Positions 43,709 through 54,669 of a stretch of DNA of 64,000 nucleotides are shown piece after piece. Both the position numbers and the translations under genes were made by a program. Under the pieces are notes generated by a model. The model did not search any database. It saw only the letters and a list, made by a program, of their open reading frames with translations, and was not told the origin of the DNA. The stretch is from NCBI GenBank assembly GCA_037127315.1, contig JBBBDQ010001945.1, positions 1 through 64,000 of the forward strand. The letters run 5' to 3'. The stretch's first letter is position 1. Every line of letters begins with the position of its first letter. This stretch comes from Ascarosepion bandense. Lineage: Eukaryota > Mollusca > Cephalopoda > Sepiida > Sepiidae.

Positions 43709-44038
43709 AGTCTATAAGATAGTATTCAGATTATCTAGGCTAGTGGTAATGACGTTTTAAGTCCCAAAACCATGCTTGATCTTGGCTTAGTCAAGAGTAC
43801 TAATGGAAATGCCTTTCAATCACATGTATGAATTCAAATGCACAAATAACCACATCAACATTAATGAGAAATTTTTGAACACAAGGGTCAGTGTTTGCTT
43901 TCTCTACACTATGACTAAGATAAAGCAATGCTTATGACAAATCTCAAGTCCACTGTCAGCTAAACATTTGTCCAGGACCAAAATTAGAAATGATACTAAA
44001 AATACTGTTATTCTTTTTTTAATACCCTGTCCTTTTAG

Positions 44039-44159
44039 ATGACTATCTCAAAAGACAAATTTAACAGCTCATTAAATATCAATGTGATTAAAGCTGGGTT
44101 CATCGAGCAGGTCTTCAGAAAAATTATCAGCAAATTTCTTTTTAATCAAAGTGTGGTAG
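44039..44159 (+). CDS. Exon candidate, plus strand
   Basis: A strong acceptor (TACCCTGTCCTTTTAG) and donor (GTGGTAG|GTAAGTGC) bracket 121 bases. One frame is fully open: 40 codons and one spare base, reading MTISKDKFNSSLNINVIKAG and then FIEQVFRKIISKFLFNQSVV. The other two frames have stops. It lies inside what would be an intron of the minus-strand gene. The minus strand of the same stretch also has an open piece (KFADNFSEDLLDEPSFNHID then stop), but with a poorer acceptor. No family is recognised. Confidence 0.3.
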
Positions 44160-44370
44160 GTAAGTGCTTTTAATATTTCATTTTACAAGAATCTAGAGAT
44201 TAGAAAATTTTATTAATATTCCAAGACATATCTACATGTATTCCATGAAAATCATCATGTGAATGGTTTTGAAAATCTATAGTCATTAAGTAGGGTGCAA
44301 GATTTAATAAGTGACAATTAAATTTTTTTTAAGTGAGGGATAGGAAGACTGATGTAATAATTTTAGAGAA

Positions 44371-44417
<47 letters not shown>
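44371..44417. repeat. Poly(A) and (AC)n
   Basis: A run 44370-44387 followed by AC run 44388-44417. A second A run of ~31 lies at 44787-44817. Confidence 0.95.
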
Positions 44418-44422
<5 letters not shown>

Positions 44423-44783
44423 GCTACTTTGAAAAATCAGCATTTGATTTCCTCACTTTTGCCTGGGTTCTAACCCTAACCTATAAGGAAAATTATGTAA
44501 CTTAGCCATAAGCAAAACCAAATAGAAAAAAGAAAGTGAAAATACTTGAAATCTTGCATTTTTATCTAAAGTCTAACATTATTAAGCAGGTAATGTTACA
44601 ACTACTTCAGCCACATGGTAGGCTAAAGAATTTAATTTGTTCCCAGTAAACAAACAAGGAATTTTTCACAGTCAGTTAAGCATAACTGAGGATTACAATG
44701 TACAAAATAATATTTTCTTGCATATAAGTTTATGACAGGGTCATGCAAAAAAAATTTACATCTACAACAGGATCCATGAAGAG

Positions 44784-44821
<38 letters not shown>

Positions 44822-44867
44822 ACTTCTACAGTATTACCAGAAGGATAGACTTACATCTATAACAGAA

Positions 44868-45050
44868 ATAGCAGTATAACCCGGCATTGCTCAAGTGTAA
44901 TGAAAGCTTTAAAACTAATCCATGGTCCTGGAGCTCAGACTCGGCCTAAAGAATATTTGTGTAAAATTTGGTGAGAATCTGATAAAAATTGTGAATTTGT
45001 ATAAGGGACATACAGAGATAAACAGACACACAAACATCTTGCCTTTTTAT

Positions 45051-45105
<55 letters not shown>

Positions 45106-45367
45106 AAGAACTGCAACCTTGAAACTTCTGAGTATCATTTCTTATGTTTTTGTCTAGGAGTGTATCAATTTTGATTAAAATCAGACCACTCCTATAACCC
45201 GATTTTTTCAATTATTGATATTTATCGGTGGGTACCTCGAAACAAAACCTAGCTAAGAACACTCGCAGTTGTTTATAGTACAACTGTGTAAACTTAAGAA
45301 AATTGGTTCAGCCGTTTGAGTATAGGTAACGGACATACACAAAGTTCCATTTATAAATAAGTTTAGA
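44868..45367 (-). mobile_element. Non-autonomous Helitron, copy 3, internally shortened
   Basis: Minus strand: A|TCTAAACTTATTTATAAATG at the left end, then GGCTGAACCAATTTTC. The right end is GAGCAATGCCGGGTTATACTGCTAT|T, so the terminal CTAG is mutated to CTAT. The 3' half between the TA run (45058-45102) and the hairpin is much shorter than in copies 1 and 2. No ORF. Confidence 0.78.
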
Positions 45368-45450
45368 TCAGTTTAAAAAAAAAAAAAAAAGAAATCTGTG
45401 TGATATGTTCAGGTAAAAGTAAATATTTTGAATGCTGTTTTTCCTGGCAG

Positions 45451-45532
45451 ACTGGAATTCGAACTACTATGCTAAAAATTCAAACATTGATTACAATGTT
45501 TGAGTTTTTAGCATAGTAGTTCAAATTCCAGT
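45451..45532. repeat. Palindrome, 39-base arms and 4-base loop
   Basis: 45451-45489 and 45494-45532 are reverse complements with only two mismatches, around ATTA. The outer ends (ACTGGAATTCGAAC) are the SINE A B-box region, so the palindrome was built from the head of the adjacent SINE. Confidence 0.9.
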
Positions 45533-45757
45533 TGAATTTGTTGCTTTCACTTACATGAAAATACCCTTGAGAAAAGTTAATTCATCTCTTCAGCTACGGG
45601 TTGGATAGCAGGGCAGATAGAGTTCTATTGTCTTTGTTGGTAACCAGTATACTGCAGAAAGAAATGGCAACCTACTGCAGGAAATCTGCCTCGTCAGTCA
45701 TGGATTGAAAGAGACGATTGCCCAAGTGGGCATCACATATAGCACTTAACTGACTGA
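45518..45757 (+). mobile_element. SINE A, head replaced by palindrome
   Basis: Plus copy from TTCCAGTTGAATTTGTTGC to GCACTTAACTGACTGA. The tRNA-like A box is missing and the palindrome at 45451-45532 occupies its place. Transcription from an internal promoter is therefore unlikely. Confidence 0.82.
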
Positions 45758-45778
45758 ATGATATTAGCCATTTTCTCA

Positions 45779-45841
45779 CAACCAAGTGTCGCCCAAACAA
45801 CCAAGTGTCGCCCAAACAACCAAGTGTCGCCCAAACAACCA
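45779..45841. repeat. 19-bp tandem repeat, three units
   Basis: CAACCAAGTGTCGCCCAAA repeats three times without mismatch. Confidence 0.95.
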
Positions 45842-45844
45842 TTA

Positions 45845-46340
45845 CCATTTGTTAGGATGGCCAAACAAATACATAACTGACACCTGTTCATGCATATTTG
45901 TTGAACACCTACAGATCACACACAGTTAATACTGCAACAATTCTGAACAGACCTTACAATTTCTGTAAGAGGGAACACACAATCTGATATGATCAGTAGT
46001 TTCAACAAATCAAACTGTCAGTAAATGATTTGTAACTGTGAGCATAACTATTGATAGCTTATGAACAATTGTTTACCCAATTTCACTCACAAGGCTTGGG
46101 TCAACCACTTTCCACACCGATATCAAGTAGTCACCATTTTTGAAAATGGACCTCAGATTCAAACTTGAATGCACACAAACAAGAACAGGAAAACAATGCT
46201 CAAAATTTTTAACCTACCAAAGTAAAAAAAATAAAAAATAAAAAATAAAAATCAGATAAAATATAGAGAAAATAGAGAAAATTTAAATTTGTGAAAAAAG
46301 TAGATTTTCAAGTCCTAGTATATAATTTTCTTTTTAGGCA
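45845..46340. other. Unassigned sequence
   Basis: Nothing recognised apart from AAATAAAAAATAAAAA at 46225-46250. Confidence 0.4.
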
Positions 46341-46347
46341 ATGTATA

Positions 46348-46653
46348 GATGTGCGTTGTGGTGCATTGGATATTGGTTCAGAACGAGAAATCGGGGAGCC
46401 GAGTTCGAATTCCAGCCGAATTCATTGCATTCACTTACGCTCAGATACCCTTGGGAAAGGTATTAATCCGTCTATTCCTTCCAGTTATGGGTTAAATAGC
46501 AGGACAGATTGGGTTCTATAGCCTTGGTCGGCAACCAGTCTACCGCAGAAAGCAATGGCAACCTACTGCAGGATAATCTTCTGCCCAGTCAGTCATGTCT
46601 CTTTTGAGACATGATCGCCCAAGCGTGTATCACGTATGGCACTTAACTGACTG
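46348..46653 (+). mobile_element. tRNA-derived SINE (family A), best-preserved copy
   Basis: Head GATGTGCGTTGTGGTGCATT, B box GAGTTCGAATTCC intact, body GGTCGGCAACCAGTCTACCG, and end CACGTATGGCACTTAACTGA. Several CpG sites that are lost in other copies survive, so it is young. ATAGATGT occurs just before the head and again just after the 3' end (46656-46663), a plausible target-site duplication. Confidence 0.92.
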
Positions 46654-46663
46654 ATAGATGTAA

Positions 46664-46920
46664 AGTTCTGAGTCCTAATTCCAGTTGAATTCCTTGCATT
46701 CACTTATGCACAAATGCCCTTGGGAAAGGTATTAATTTATCTCTTCCCTCCAGCTATGGGTTAAATAATAGGACAGATTGGGTTCTATAGCCTTGGTCGG
46801 CAACCAGTCTACCGCAGAAAGCAATGGCAACCTACTGCAGGATAATCTGCCCAGTCAGTCATGTCTCTAAAGAGACATGATCATGCAAAGTGTGTATCAC
46901 GTATGGCACTTAATTGACTG
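46664..46920 (+). mobile_element. Second SINE A in tandem, head-truncated
   Basis: Begins within the head (AATTCCAGTTGAATTCC) and ends ACTTAATTGACTGATAGATG. It is followed by the same ATAGATGTAAAG flank that follows the first copy, so the pair may have arisen by unequal exchange or a second insertion at the same site. Confidence 0.85.
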
Positions 46921-47004
46921 ATAGATGTAAAGAACTGAAAACACCTTATGTCAACTGAGAGATTTTCAAATGAGATAAGAAACCATTTAGAAGACAGAAA
47001 ACGG

Positions 47005-47005
<1 letters not shown>

Positions 47006-47043
<38 letters not shown>
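47006..47043. repeat. Microsatellite (TA)n
   Basis: TA run. The following 47050-47500 holds nothing recognised. Confidence 0.95.
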
Positions 47044-47045
<2 letters not shown>

Positions 47046-47513
47046 TCTATATGCACATGTGAGAAAATTATATATGTAAGAGTAAAAGAAAAGCATTGCA
47101 AGAGAAAGTAAGTTTATCAGTGAGAAAGAAAGAGAGCAAGATTGTGTGTTTGCACACCTGAGTGACTACTTAAACTCCAGCAACTTTTTCAGCTGCTTCC
47201 TGCCAGTTTACCTGCATAGATAATTATCACCCCCACCATTACGCACATACGTGCACCCACCCAACTTAAACGCACCCTTACCTAAAAATAAATCCATTTA
47301 CGTTTTTGGACAAAAAACCCACCTACACCCGCACACATTCAAACAAATGCAATGAATAAACAAAATAGAATCAATTGACTGTTGCTTGGTAACCACTTCA
47401 CCATATACATTTTCATTAGTCACAAATAAATCACCTGCCAAGAGATTTTTTTTTTTTGAAGTAGAGGGACAGTTCACAAAATAGCTTTATCTCACTTGAT
47501 ATCACTTTTTATA

Positions 47514-47647
47514 CAGTGTAACCCTGATATAAGAGAGCTGTCAGGACTGGGTATGATTTCTCTTATATCCGGGTTTGGTCTATTTTATATACATTACCAC
47601 AGGCTCTAATTTGGGACCAGAGAAAATCTCATATCCAGGTTATACTG
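47514..47647. mobile_element. 134-bp MITE of pogo/Tc1 type
   Basis: CAGTGTAACCCTGATATAAG at the left and the complement of CAGTATAACCTGGATATGAG at the right form imperfect ~23-bp terminal inverted repeats, flanked on both sides by TA. CAGT ends with TA target duplication and this length fit a Tc1/mariner-superfamily miniature element. No transposase is encoded. Confidence 0.75.
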
Positions 47648-47649
47648 TA

Positions 47650-48677
47650 ATATATATATATATATATATATATGTGCACTATCTATTATCTCACTTTATA
47701 TCACTTCTTTGCTTATAATATTTAACAATCTATCAAAACTTGTTCCTTTGAGATAAAAAAATATTGCATAAAATCTACACATAACATTTGTTCTTTATCT
47801 TATAAAATCTCTGAAACCAAATACTGGAGAGTCTGGTCATCTCTCAAACAAAAAAAGCTATAAAGATTCAGTCTTAAGGAAAAACAAAAAACAAAAAAAA
47901 AAAAAAAAAAAAAAAAATCAAATCAATGGCAGTTAAACTATATTGCAAGATGCTCTAAAGCAAGGCATGTATTCTAAACTAATTACTTAAGTATCATCAA
48001 AATTTTAGATTGGTAATCTGCTAAGAACCTCAGGTACCATAAGCAACTTGTAGCCTTGCTGCAGACTAGACAACAAATAAAATTAACAGATTAGACTTAT
48101 TTTTGTCTGTTTCAAGTCCCCAGTGAAAGAGTACATATTAAGGACTAAATTCACAACTCTGGTGAAAGGTATACTAACCTATACTGATACTCACACCTCT
48201 ACTGCAAACATATTTACTAAGATTAGCTTAATTTTAAAACAGATTATACAGGACTTCAGTAACATACAAATTTACCAATAAAAAAAAAAAAAAAAGAAAA
48301 TTAAGTGCTTTCCATTATTAGGTGTACAAATTTTAATCTTGATCCCTCTCTTTAGGTCCATCAGAAAGACTTTTTCAAGTCCTTATTTAAAGGGTTTCAC
48401 ATAACTTAAAATATTATGTCCTGTAGAACTCATTAACAGTTTATCTGATTTTATTTTTATATGTAAAAGTGTATATATATAAAATTCATTGTTGTATGAA
48501 TTTGGGTTTGAATAGCAGTTGGGACTGCAAAATACTGTATTATCAATGGATTTGTAAAAGTATCTAAATTTTGTCTCCTGATTATAATACTGTTAAATTT
48601 AGCAATAAAATTTAACATTGAGTTCTCTTTGGAGTGTCTATTGGAATTTACCTTACCAAATTTCAAGGATTCTACTT

Positions 48678-48680
<3 letters not shown>
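47650..48680. other. Unassigned sequence with simple repeats
   Basis: (TA)n at 47650-47673, A-rich 47880-47917 and 48280-48298; no exon supported. Confidence 0.4.

Positions 48681-48733
<53 letters not shown>
48681..48733. repeat. Microsatellite (GT)n(AT)n(AC)n
   Basis: GT, AT and AC runs make a self-complementary block that could fold on itself. Confidence 0.95.
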
Positions 48734-49019
48734 AGTTGAATATATAGACCAGAATTCAACAAGACGAATAGAATAAGTAAGCACGAATGCTATTGACATA
48801 CCCACAGTTCGTCTATGGTTTGTATGTGCTTAACGCATTCACGCTTACATATACTTACATTCATAAATAAACATCTGTTTTTATTGTGTTGGCACACACT
48901 TAGACAAGTTTTTTCTTCTACATTTAATATTCATCCATTGCTTTATCACACTTGACACATCTGACCAATGTCAAAAGACTGTCTCTTGGATTTTTAAATC
49001 ATTTGTTTTTAATAAATCT

Positions 49020-49385
49020 CTGAAGATTGTTAAAGTGAAACATGCTAGATTAAAAACTTTTCCTACTTGTTCTTTATAACCTTTGAGATTTGAAGGGGAA
49101 AAAAAAAAAAACTCGACCGGGCAGTCAAGAGCAAGGGAAAATTTACTTGCACCAAAATCATTTTACTCGATCAACTCCATTTTCTTAATAGTGGCCTTAT
49201 GTAAACAGTGTTAATCGCTGACAGAAAACAAAATGAAATTTAAATTTTTTTTTTTTAAAAAAAAAAATTTGATCTTTCCTCTTAATAATAGCATAAACAT
49301 TTTGATGATAAAACTGTTTTTATTAAGTTTGAGCCCTTTTAAAATCATGATATGCTGTTTTTTGGCAATTGAGTGGAGGTACCTA
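49020..49385 (+). repeat. Dispersed repeats Y and 8.6-kb type, second copies
   Basis: 49020-49085 resembles 22690-22750. 49265-49385 resembles 8600-8725 (TAAACATTTTGATGATAAAA...GAGTGGAGGTACCTAA). The A- and T-rich 49240-49270 lies between them. Confidence 0.5.
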
Positions 49386-50035
49386 AATTCGTAGTTTCTT
49401 CTGTTTGACTACAACCTCCATCTCATGATGGAATCTGATTTTCCCAACGATTTTCTAAAGAAAAAAAAAAAATCTACTTGTATAATTTGTTTTTTTTTGG
49501 TGCGTGGTTGAAAGTATGCATATTCTTTCAAATGTTCATTTTTACTTTTCATAATCGGAGAGGAAATATAGATGTTGAGTCAAGGATAATATTTTTCCAA
49601 ATGAGTTTCTAAAAATTTGTGAGCAACTTTAATCTGGGTGACATATTTTGGCTCCACTCTGGAAGCATTAATTAAACGAATGTTTACACTGACCGGGACG
49701 TTAAAAGTGAGATGGAGCTTGTCAATCTAAATTCCATTTGTCAGATATTGCTTTGATGATTGCGAGATGTCACTGTCTTGTTTAACCACACATTCCAATG
49801 TAAATCAGGCACCATGCATAAGACCAGAGAGTTCAGTAATGTCATTGTAGATTATTCTAAGTAACTTGTGAATCTTCAATGGCATACTTTTGGGTTGTAA
49901 AAGGAATTGGATTTCCTTTTTCTATATTTGAAGGTACATGTTTTATTGCGAGATTTTTAATCAACTGGACAGATAAAGCAATAAACTTTAATCAGCCAAG
50001 TCAATCGGGTGAGTGAAATTTCAAAGGCTATATAT
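49386..50035. other. Unassigned sequence
   Basis: No repeat or exon supported. Confidence 0.4.
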
Positions 50036-50038
50036 AAG

Positions 50039-50143
50039 TCATCCACATACAAGCCTGTTTTGCTGCATCACAGCTCATCAGCGTGGCTAGACATCCACAA
50101 AGTTGGTGCCAGTCAAAGTCACTACCCACTAAGCCATAGGCAC
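50039..50143 (-). mobile_element. tRNA-derived SINE (family B), diverged
   Basis: GCTGCATCACAGCTCATCAG and the complement of the tRNA-like head (ACTACCCACTAAGCCATAGG) are in order. The B box is altered. Old copy. Confidence 0.6.
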
Positions 50144-50288
50144 ATGGAATCAGAGAAGGGAAAATTTAATGTGTTGCATATGAGCAGTGTATACACATGG
50201 CAGTCACCGAAAGAACAATTCATTTCTGAGGAGTAATGCATATATTGCAGAAGTGGAAACTTTAAAATTTCTTCTCTAGAGAGCTCAA

Positions 50289-50289
<1 letters not shown>

Positions 50290-50329
<40 letters not shown>
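50290..50329. repeat. Microsatellite (GT)n
   Basis: About 19 uninterrupted units. Confidence 0.97.
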
Positions 50330-50330
<1 letters not shown>

Positions 50331-50388
50331 AAAATCATTGGCATACTTTAAGACTAGCATTGGAGTGATGCAACTAAAAAAAAAAAAA

Positions 50389-50548
50389 TTCCTTCAGCTA
50401 TGGGTTGAATAGCAGATCAGATTGGATTCTATAACCTTGGTTTACAACCAGTCTACTGCAGAAAGTAATGGCAACCCACTGTCTGTCAGTCTCTTTACAG
50501 ACATGATCATCCAAGCATGTATCATCTATGACACTAAACTGCCTGACT
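50389..50548 (+). mobile_element. SINE A 3' half
   Basis: From CTTCAGCTATGGGTTGAATA to ACACTAAACTGCCTGACTA; 5'-truncated after an A-rich stretch. Confidence 0.78.
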
Positions 50549-50714
50549 AGATTGGCACTTAGGTCCCACCCTCTTACCATTGAAACAGTTTTTCCTCACT
50601 TTCTGCTTATGGAATTCCCATAATAACTGTAATCATGAAAAATTTAACATCAATTGCCATTCTGTTTTCTTGAATCCTGTTCATCTTTATTTCTCACTCC
50701 CCGTGTACTAACAT
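50549..50714 (+). mobile_element. LINE A C-terminal relic
   Basis: TAGATTGGCACTTAGGTCCC with ACCATTGAAACAG corresponds to the LINE A segment at 14430-14465, and GGAATTCCCATAATAACTGT to the segment near 14522. Diverged and non-coding. Confidence 0.55.
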
Positions 50715-51765
50715 CACTCAAATCCCAGGACAAACTAATAAAACAGCAACTTTTAGACAAAATTCGACTATTCATCAACAGTCTCCTAGGGTGATACTGA
50801 TTCCAACGTTTCTCTAACAATTCAATGTCTTTTGTAGAAAGATGTCTTTGGCCTCAAATACACCTCACTTCATTAGAACCAAATCTCTTCCCCAGGAGCC
50901 TATTTTATGAGGTCTGCAAACAGTCAGTAGTCACTCGAAGACAGTTCTGGAGAATAGGGTGGATGCAGAAGCAATTCAAAGTGCAATTCATGTACTTTTG
51001 CCATCATTGCTATCAACTTGTGATATGGTGCATTGTCTTTGTGAAAATTCACTTTTTTCTTCATTTGTGGCCATTTTTTGTTTTGGCAATGTCTTCCTTC
51101 AAACGCACCTATATAATATATTCACAGTTCTTTTATCAAGGTAATCGATGAAAAAGATCTTGTACATACCAAAATACGGAGACCAAAACCTTGTCTGCTG
51201 ATGCTTGGATGGCTTTCACCTGCTGCAGTCCAATCAACTGAATATTGATTGGACTAGAGTGAGGTGGTGAATCCATGTTTCATCCATTTTTACATATTTA
51301 TGTAAAAAAAAAAAAAGAAAAAAAAAAATCATTGTGTTGAAACAGTTGCAAACAACGCCCTGAATCATCGATGCATTTTTGATTTTGATCGATTGTAAGC
51401 AAACGTGACACCCAATTTGAAAACACAGCTTTCTGACAAATTTTCATGCAGAATGATGAATACACTACCTTCTGATATGTTCAACACCTCTGCCATTTTA
51501 TGGAACTTCAATTTACAATCAGCCAAAACAAGTTTGTGGATTTTTTTAGTGTTTTTCAGGACAACTGATTTTGGGTGACCTGAGCATTCAGCATTATTTG
51601 TGTCTGTACAGCCACATTTAAAGGCAGCATACCACCTTTTAACCATTGTTTCCGACAAAGAAGAGCCCGAATAACTTATCAAGTCATCACTTTGCTTGAA
51701 CAATATTTCCCTCCACCATCAGAAAGCAATGATTTATCAAACAAAATTCAGATTTTTCCATGGTT
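50715..51765 (-). pseudogene. Decayed mariner transposase (DD34D type)
   Basis: Minus strand: the start region MEKSEFCLINHCFLM (ATG at 51761) precedes a frameshifted helix-turn-helix part (ETMVKRWYAAFK, then LNISEGSVFIILHENLSES, 51703-51365). The catalytic domain follows in several frames: DETWIHH at ~51300, FHKDNAPYH at ~51050 and HPPYSPELSSSDY at ~50950. Spacing from the D of KDN to the D of S-S-D fits mariner. An internal poly(T) insertion at 51303-51330 and many stops make it inactive. Terminal inverted repeats could not be defined. Confidence 0.85.
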
Positions 51766-51937
51766 TTGAAAATTTGCAACAGCAGCTTCACTTAAATAAC
51801 TAATTTGTAAACTATTAATCCAATTACACCAAAATTTTATTACATGCCATTTGGAGGTTAGTACTTCAGAAAAATATGGATTTTTTATTAATGGTGCCAT
51901 CAATATGTCAGGCTTGTATTGAGTGATATGTTAGTGG

Positions 51938-52125
51938 CAGTCCATATTGCTTGGAGTGAAATGACTAAAAACAAAAACAAAAAAAAAAAAAAACAAACAT
52001 TTAAATGTAACAATCTTGAATCCCATTCAACTTTTATCCCCACCTCCTTCAGTTTCACTCCCTGTAACCCCATGCATACTAGCAATAATCCCACCTTGCT
52101 TGGTGGGAAATGATAAAAAATTAAG
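51938..52125 (+). mobile_element. Two LINE A 3' termini in a row
   Basis: GTGGCAGTCCATATTGCTTGGAGTGAAATGA plus A-rich tail (51938-51993) is followed by TAACCCCATGCATACTAGCA and CCTTGCTTGGTGGGAAATGA (52065-52112). Both match the end of LINE A; they are remnants or a tail duplication. Confidence 0.6.
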
Positions 52126-52429
52126 ATGAGAGTGAGGGCAAAGAAACACCTAAAAACTACAGAGTCATACCATTGAAAAGGACAGTAAAAAAAAAGCTGG
52201 AAGAATTTAAAACAAGAGAAAAAGTGAAAGGAAATGGAAAACTGAGTAACCTATCTAAAACACTTGTGTAACTAAGAGAACAGGTTGTAGTAAGTCTAGT
52301 ACTAAAATATTAAAAAGGTACAAAGGCTAGCAAGTTGTAGAGAGCTTTGATCTTCAATGTCTGAAAGGGATACAGAACAAAATGATTAGTTAGTATTATT
52401 TAATAAAAGTTGTACAGATTACACAGGTC

Positions 52430-52990
52430 AAGAAAATTTTGAAATGCTGTCAAGACAAACATCTTTTTAAGCTATTAAGAGTGCTGAATCTGAGAATGAC
52501 CTTTTTCTTCTATAGCTACCATTTTTGCTGTAGAGAAATGTCTCATTTTTGAAAAAAAGCATTTTTTTTTCATTTGTTTCTGTATATATATGATATTGAC
52601 CAATGACAATATTTCTTAAAGTAAAAATCAGAAATTTCTCAATTTGAGTTTAAGCTAACATATTGGTCTGCTTATTGAGAAATACAATTTTCTCAAAAAC
52701 AAGCAGACCCTTTAAAAACAAAAACAAAAAAACAAAAAAAAAAAGAATCACATGATTGAATATACCAAGACTAACATCAATTTTCATCAAATCATTTAAT
52801 AAACAAACAGCAGAAATGAAACCTTAGTGAACATAATTATGGTAAAAAATTTTTCTTGATTATGTTTAATGTTATTTAAGTCACTTGTGATACTCCAGTA
52901 GTCAGCCATCATTCATTTGTCCTACCATAACTGATAGTGCTGTTTCATTGTTTTGATATTCTGATAAAATTGCACTCCCTGCTCATTACT
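52430..52990. repeat. Direct duplication, left copy (~570 bp)
   Basis: Matches 53040-53605 in the same order through GCTGAATCTGAGAATGACC, TACCATTTTTGCTG, CAATGACAATATTTCT, AATTTTCATCAAATCATTTA and AGTCAGCCATCATTCATTTG. Estimated identity is ~80%, so it is not recent. Family unknown. Confidence 0.8.
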
Positions 52991-53039
52991 GCAATTACCA
53001 GAAAATTTGTCTAAATGGCTATGTTTAAAAAGAAAAAAA

Positions 53040-53605
53040 AACTGAAATGGTGTCAAGACACCAAACATCTTTATTTAGCTGATTTGAGTGGCGCTGAATC
53101 TGAAAATGACCTTACTTTTTCTTGTTTAGCTACCATTTTTGCTGTACAAAAATGTCTCATTTTTGGAAGAAAAAAATTTTCATTTCTTTTCAGTTTATAT
53201 AATATTGACTGATGACAATATTTCTCAAAGTAAAATCCTAGAAATCTCTCAATTTGTATTTAAACAAATATTGGCCTGCTTCTTGAGAAATATTTTTTCA
53301 ATAACAATCAGACCATAATTTTTTTTTTTTTTTTTAAATCACATGATTTACTATACCAAGACTAACATCAATTTTTATCAAATCATTTTAAAAAAAAAAC
53401 AGCAGAAATGAAATTTTAGTGAACATAACTATGATAAAAAAATTTTTCTTTCTTGATTGCTATGTTCAATGTTATTTAAGTCACTTTTGATACTCCGGCA
53501 GTAGTCAGCCATCATTCATTTGTCCCACCACTGGTAGCGCTCTTTCATTGTTTTGATATTAGTATATCACATTTTCTGCTCCTTACTCACTTGAATTTTA
53601 GCAAT
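53040..53605. repeat. Direct duplication, right copy
   Basis: A 65-codon frame (53015-53212, including CQDTKHLYLADLSGAESEND) opens this copy but is broken in the left one. A third, inverted scrap (CATTTTCAGATTCAGCACC) lies at 53848-53870. The unit may be part of an unknown transposon. Confidence 0.8.
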
Positions 53606-53619
53606 AAATTAGAAATTTG

Positions 53620-53932
53620 GTACTCCTGTTTTAAAGAAAGGAGTTAAAAACACTTGTAAAAATAGCTTATTTCAGGTTGCTGACAAATTGTTTGGCCTAC
53701 TTGAAAATTGATTGATCACCAGAACCTTCATAAACTAAATGTTGGGATCAACCAAGATTGTAAATTGTTTTAAAAGAAATGAGCAATTTCAGTACAGTAT
53801 AATCAGAAGAAAAAAAAAAAAAAGTAACCATGAAGATCTAAGGTCATTTTCAGATTCAGCACCAAAAATCATGTTAACCAGTGTTATTGACTGAGCTGTT
53901 AAGCTGAAACCAATAAGTATTGTGTGTTAGAA

Positions 53933-53969
<37 letters not shown>

Positions 53970-54440
53970 CCAATGTTATACCTAACAGGATGTGCAGGTG
54001 GTATAATCCATATAGTAGCTCAAGATAAGAAACTGGCAATCAAAGTTCAAATTCCAGTTGAGTTACACAAGTACTTTTTTTTTTTTTTTTTTTAAATACT
54101 CTGAAAATACATGAATGCATCTCTTCTTGATAGTATAACCTTTTAACCCATAACTATGCTCTCTAGTCATGATTGGCAATCAATCTAGAACAACCCCGAA
54201 TTTCCAAACCCAGGTAAATAAAAACACAGATGTAAGTTATCTAAAGGTAGAAAAACCTTGACAGAAAATTAACACTTTCTCAGAGTATTGAGGTTTGGTA
54301 TAGGAACAACCATATTGAATTGTAGAACACTATTACAAACTTCACAGGAAGCTGTATACATCACAAAGCAACAGGCATATAGGTAAATAAAATATAATTA
54401 GTAAGCAGAAATGTTCTGTTGCACAAGAATCATTTTTCTT
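53620..54440. other. Unassigned; possible SINE A traces and poly(A)/poly(T)
   Basis: Long A run at 53934-53965, T run at 54077-54093. Faint SINE A wording (AATTCCAGTTGAGTTACACA at 54050) may mark a heavily decayed plus copy 54000-54200. Confidence 0.35.
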
Positions 54441-54464
54441 CTTTTTTAATATGGGAAAAAAAAA

Positions 54465-54668
54465 GAAGTATCATTATTTTTGGTTTACTCAAAGTGAAAC
54501 CAGAATATAGTCAGCAAAAAAAAAAAAATGGGTCACCAATTTCAAGTCATGTTGGCAAGCATGTTTATTTTTGTTATGTTTTCATTTAGGCTCAGTGATT
54601 TGCAATAATATAGAACAGCAAAAAATTGGGTTTCACTCTTCAAAGAACAGAATTTTCAGACATCAAGT
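54465..54668 (+). repeat. Dispersed repeat W, copy 1
   Basis: GGGTCACCAATTTCAAGTCA, GTTGGCAAGCATG and GGTTTCACTCTTCAAAGAAC match 55838-56045 in order, ~200 bp. Confidence 0.75.
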
Positions 54669-54669
54669 C

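Noticed and set aside
53015..53212. 65-codon frame in duplicated block
   Set aside because: Broken in the sister copy, so not conserved as coding.
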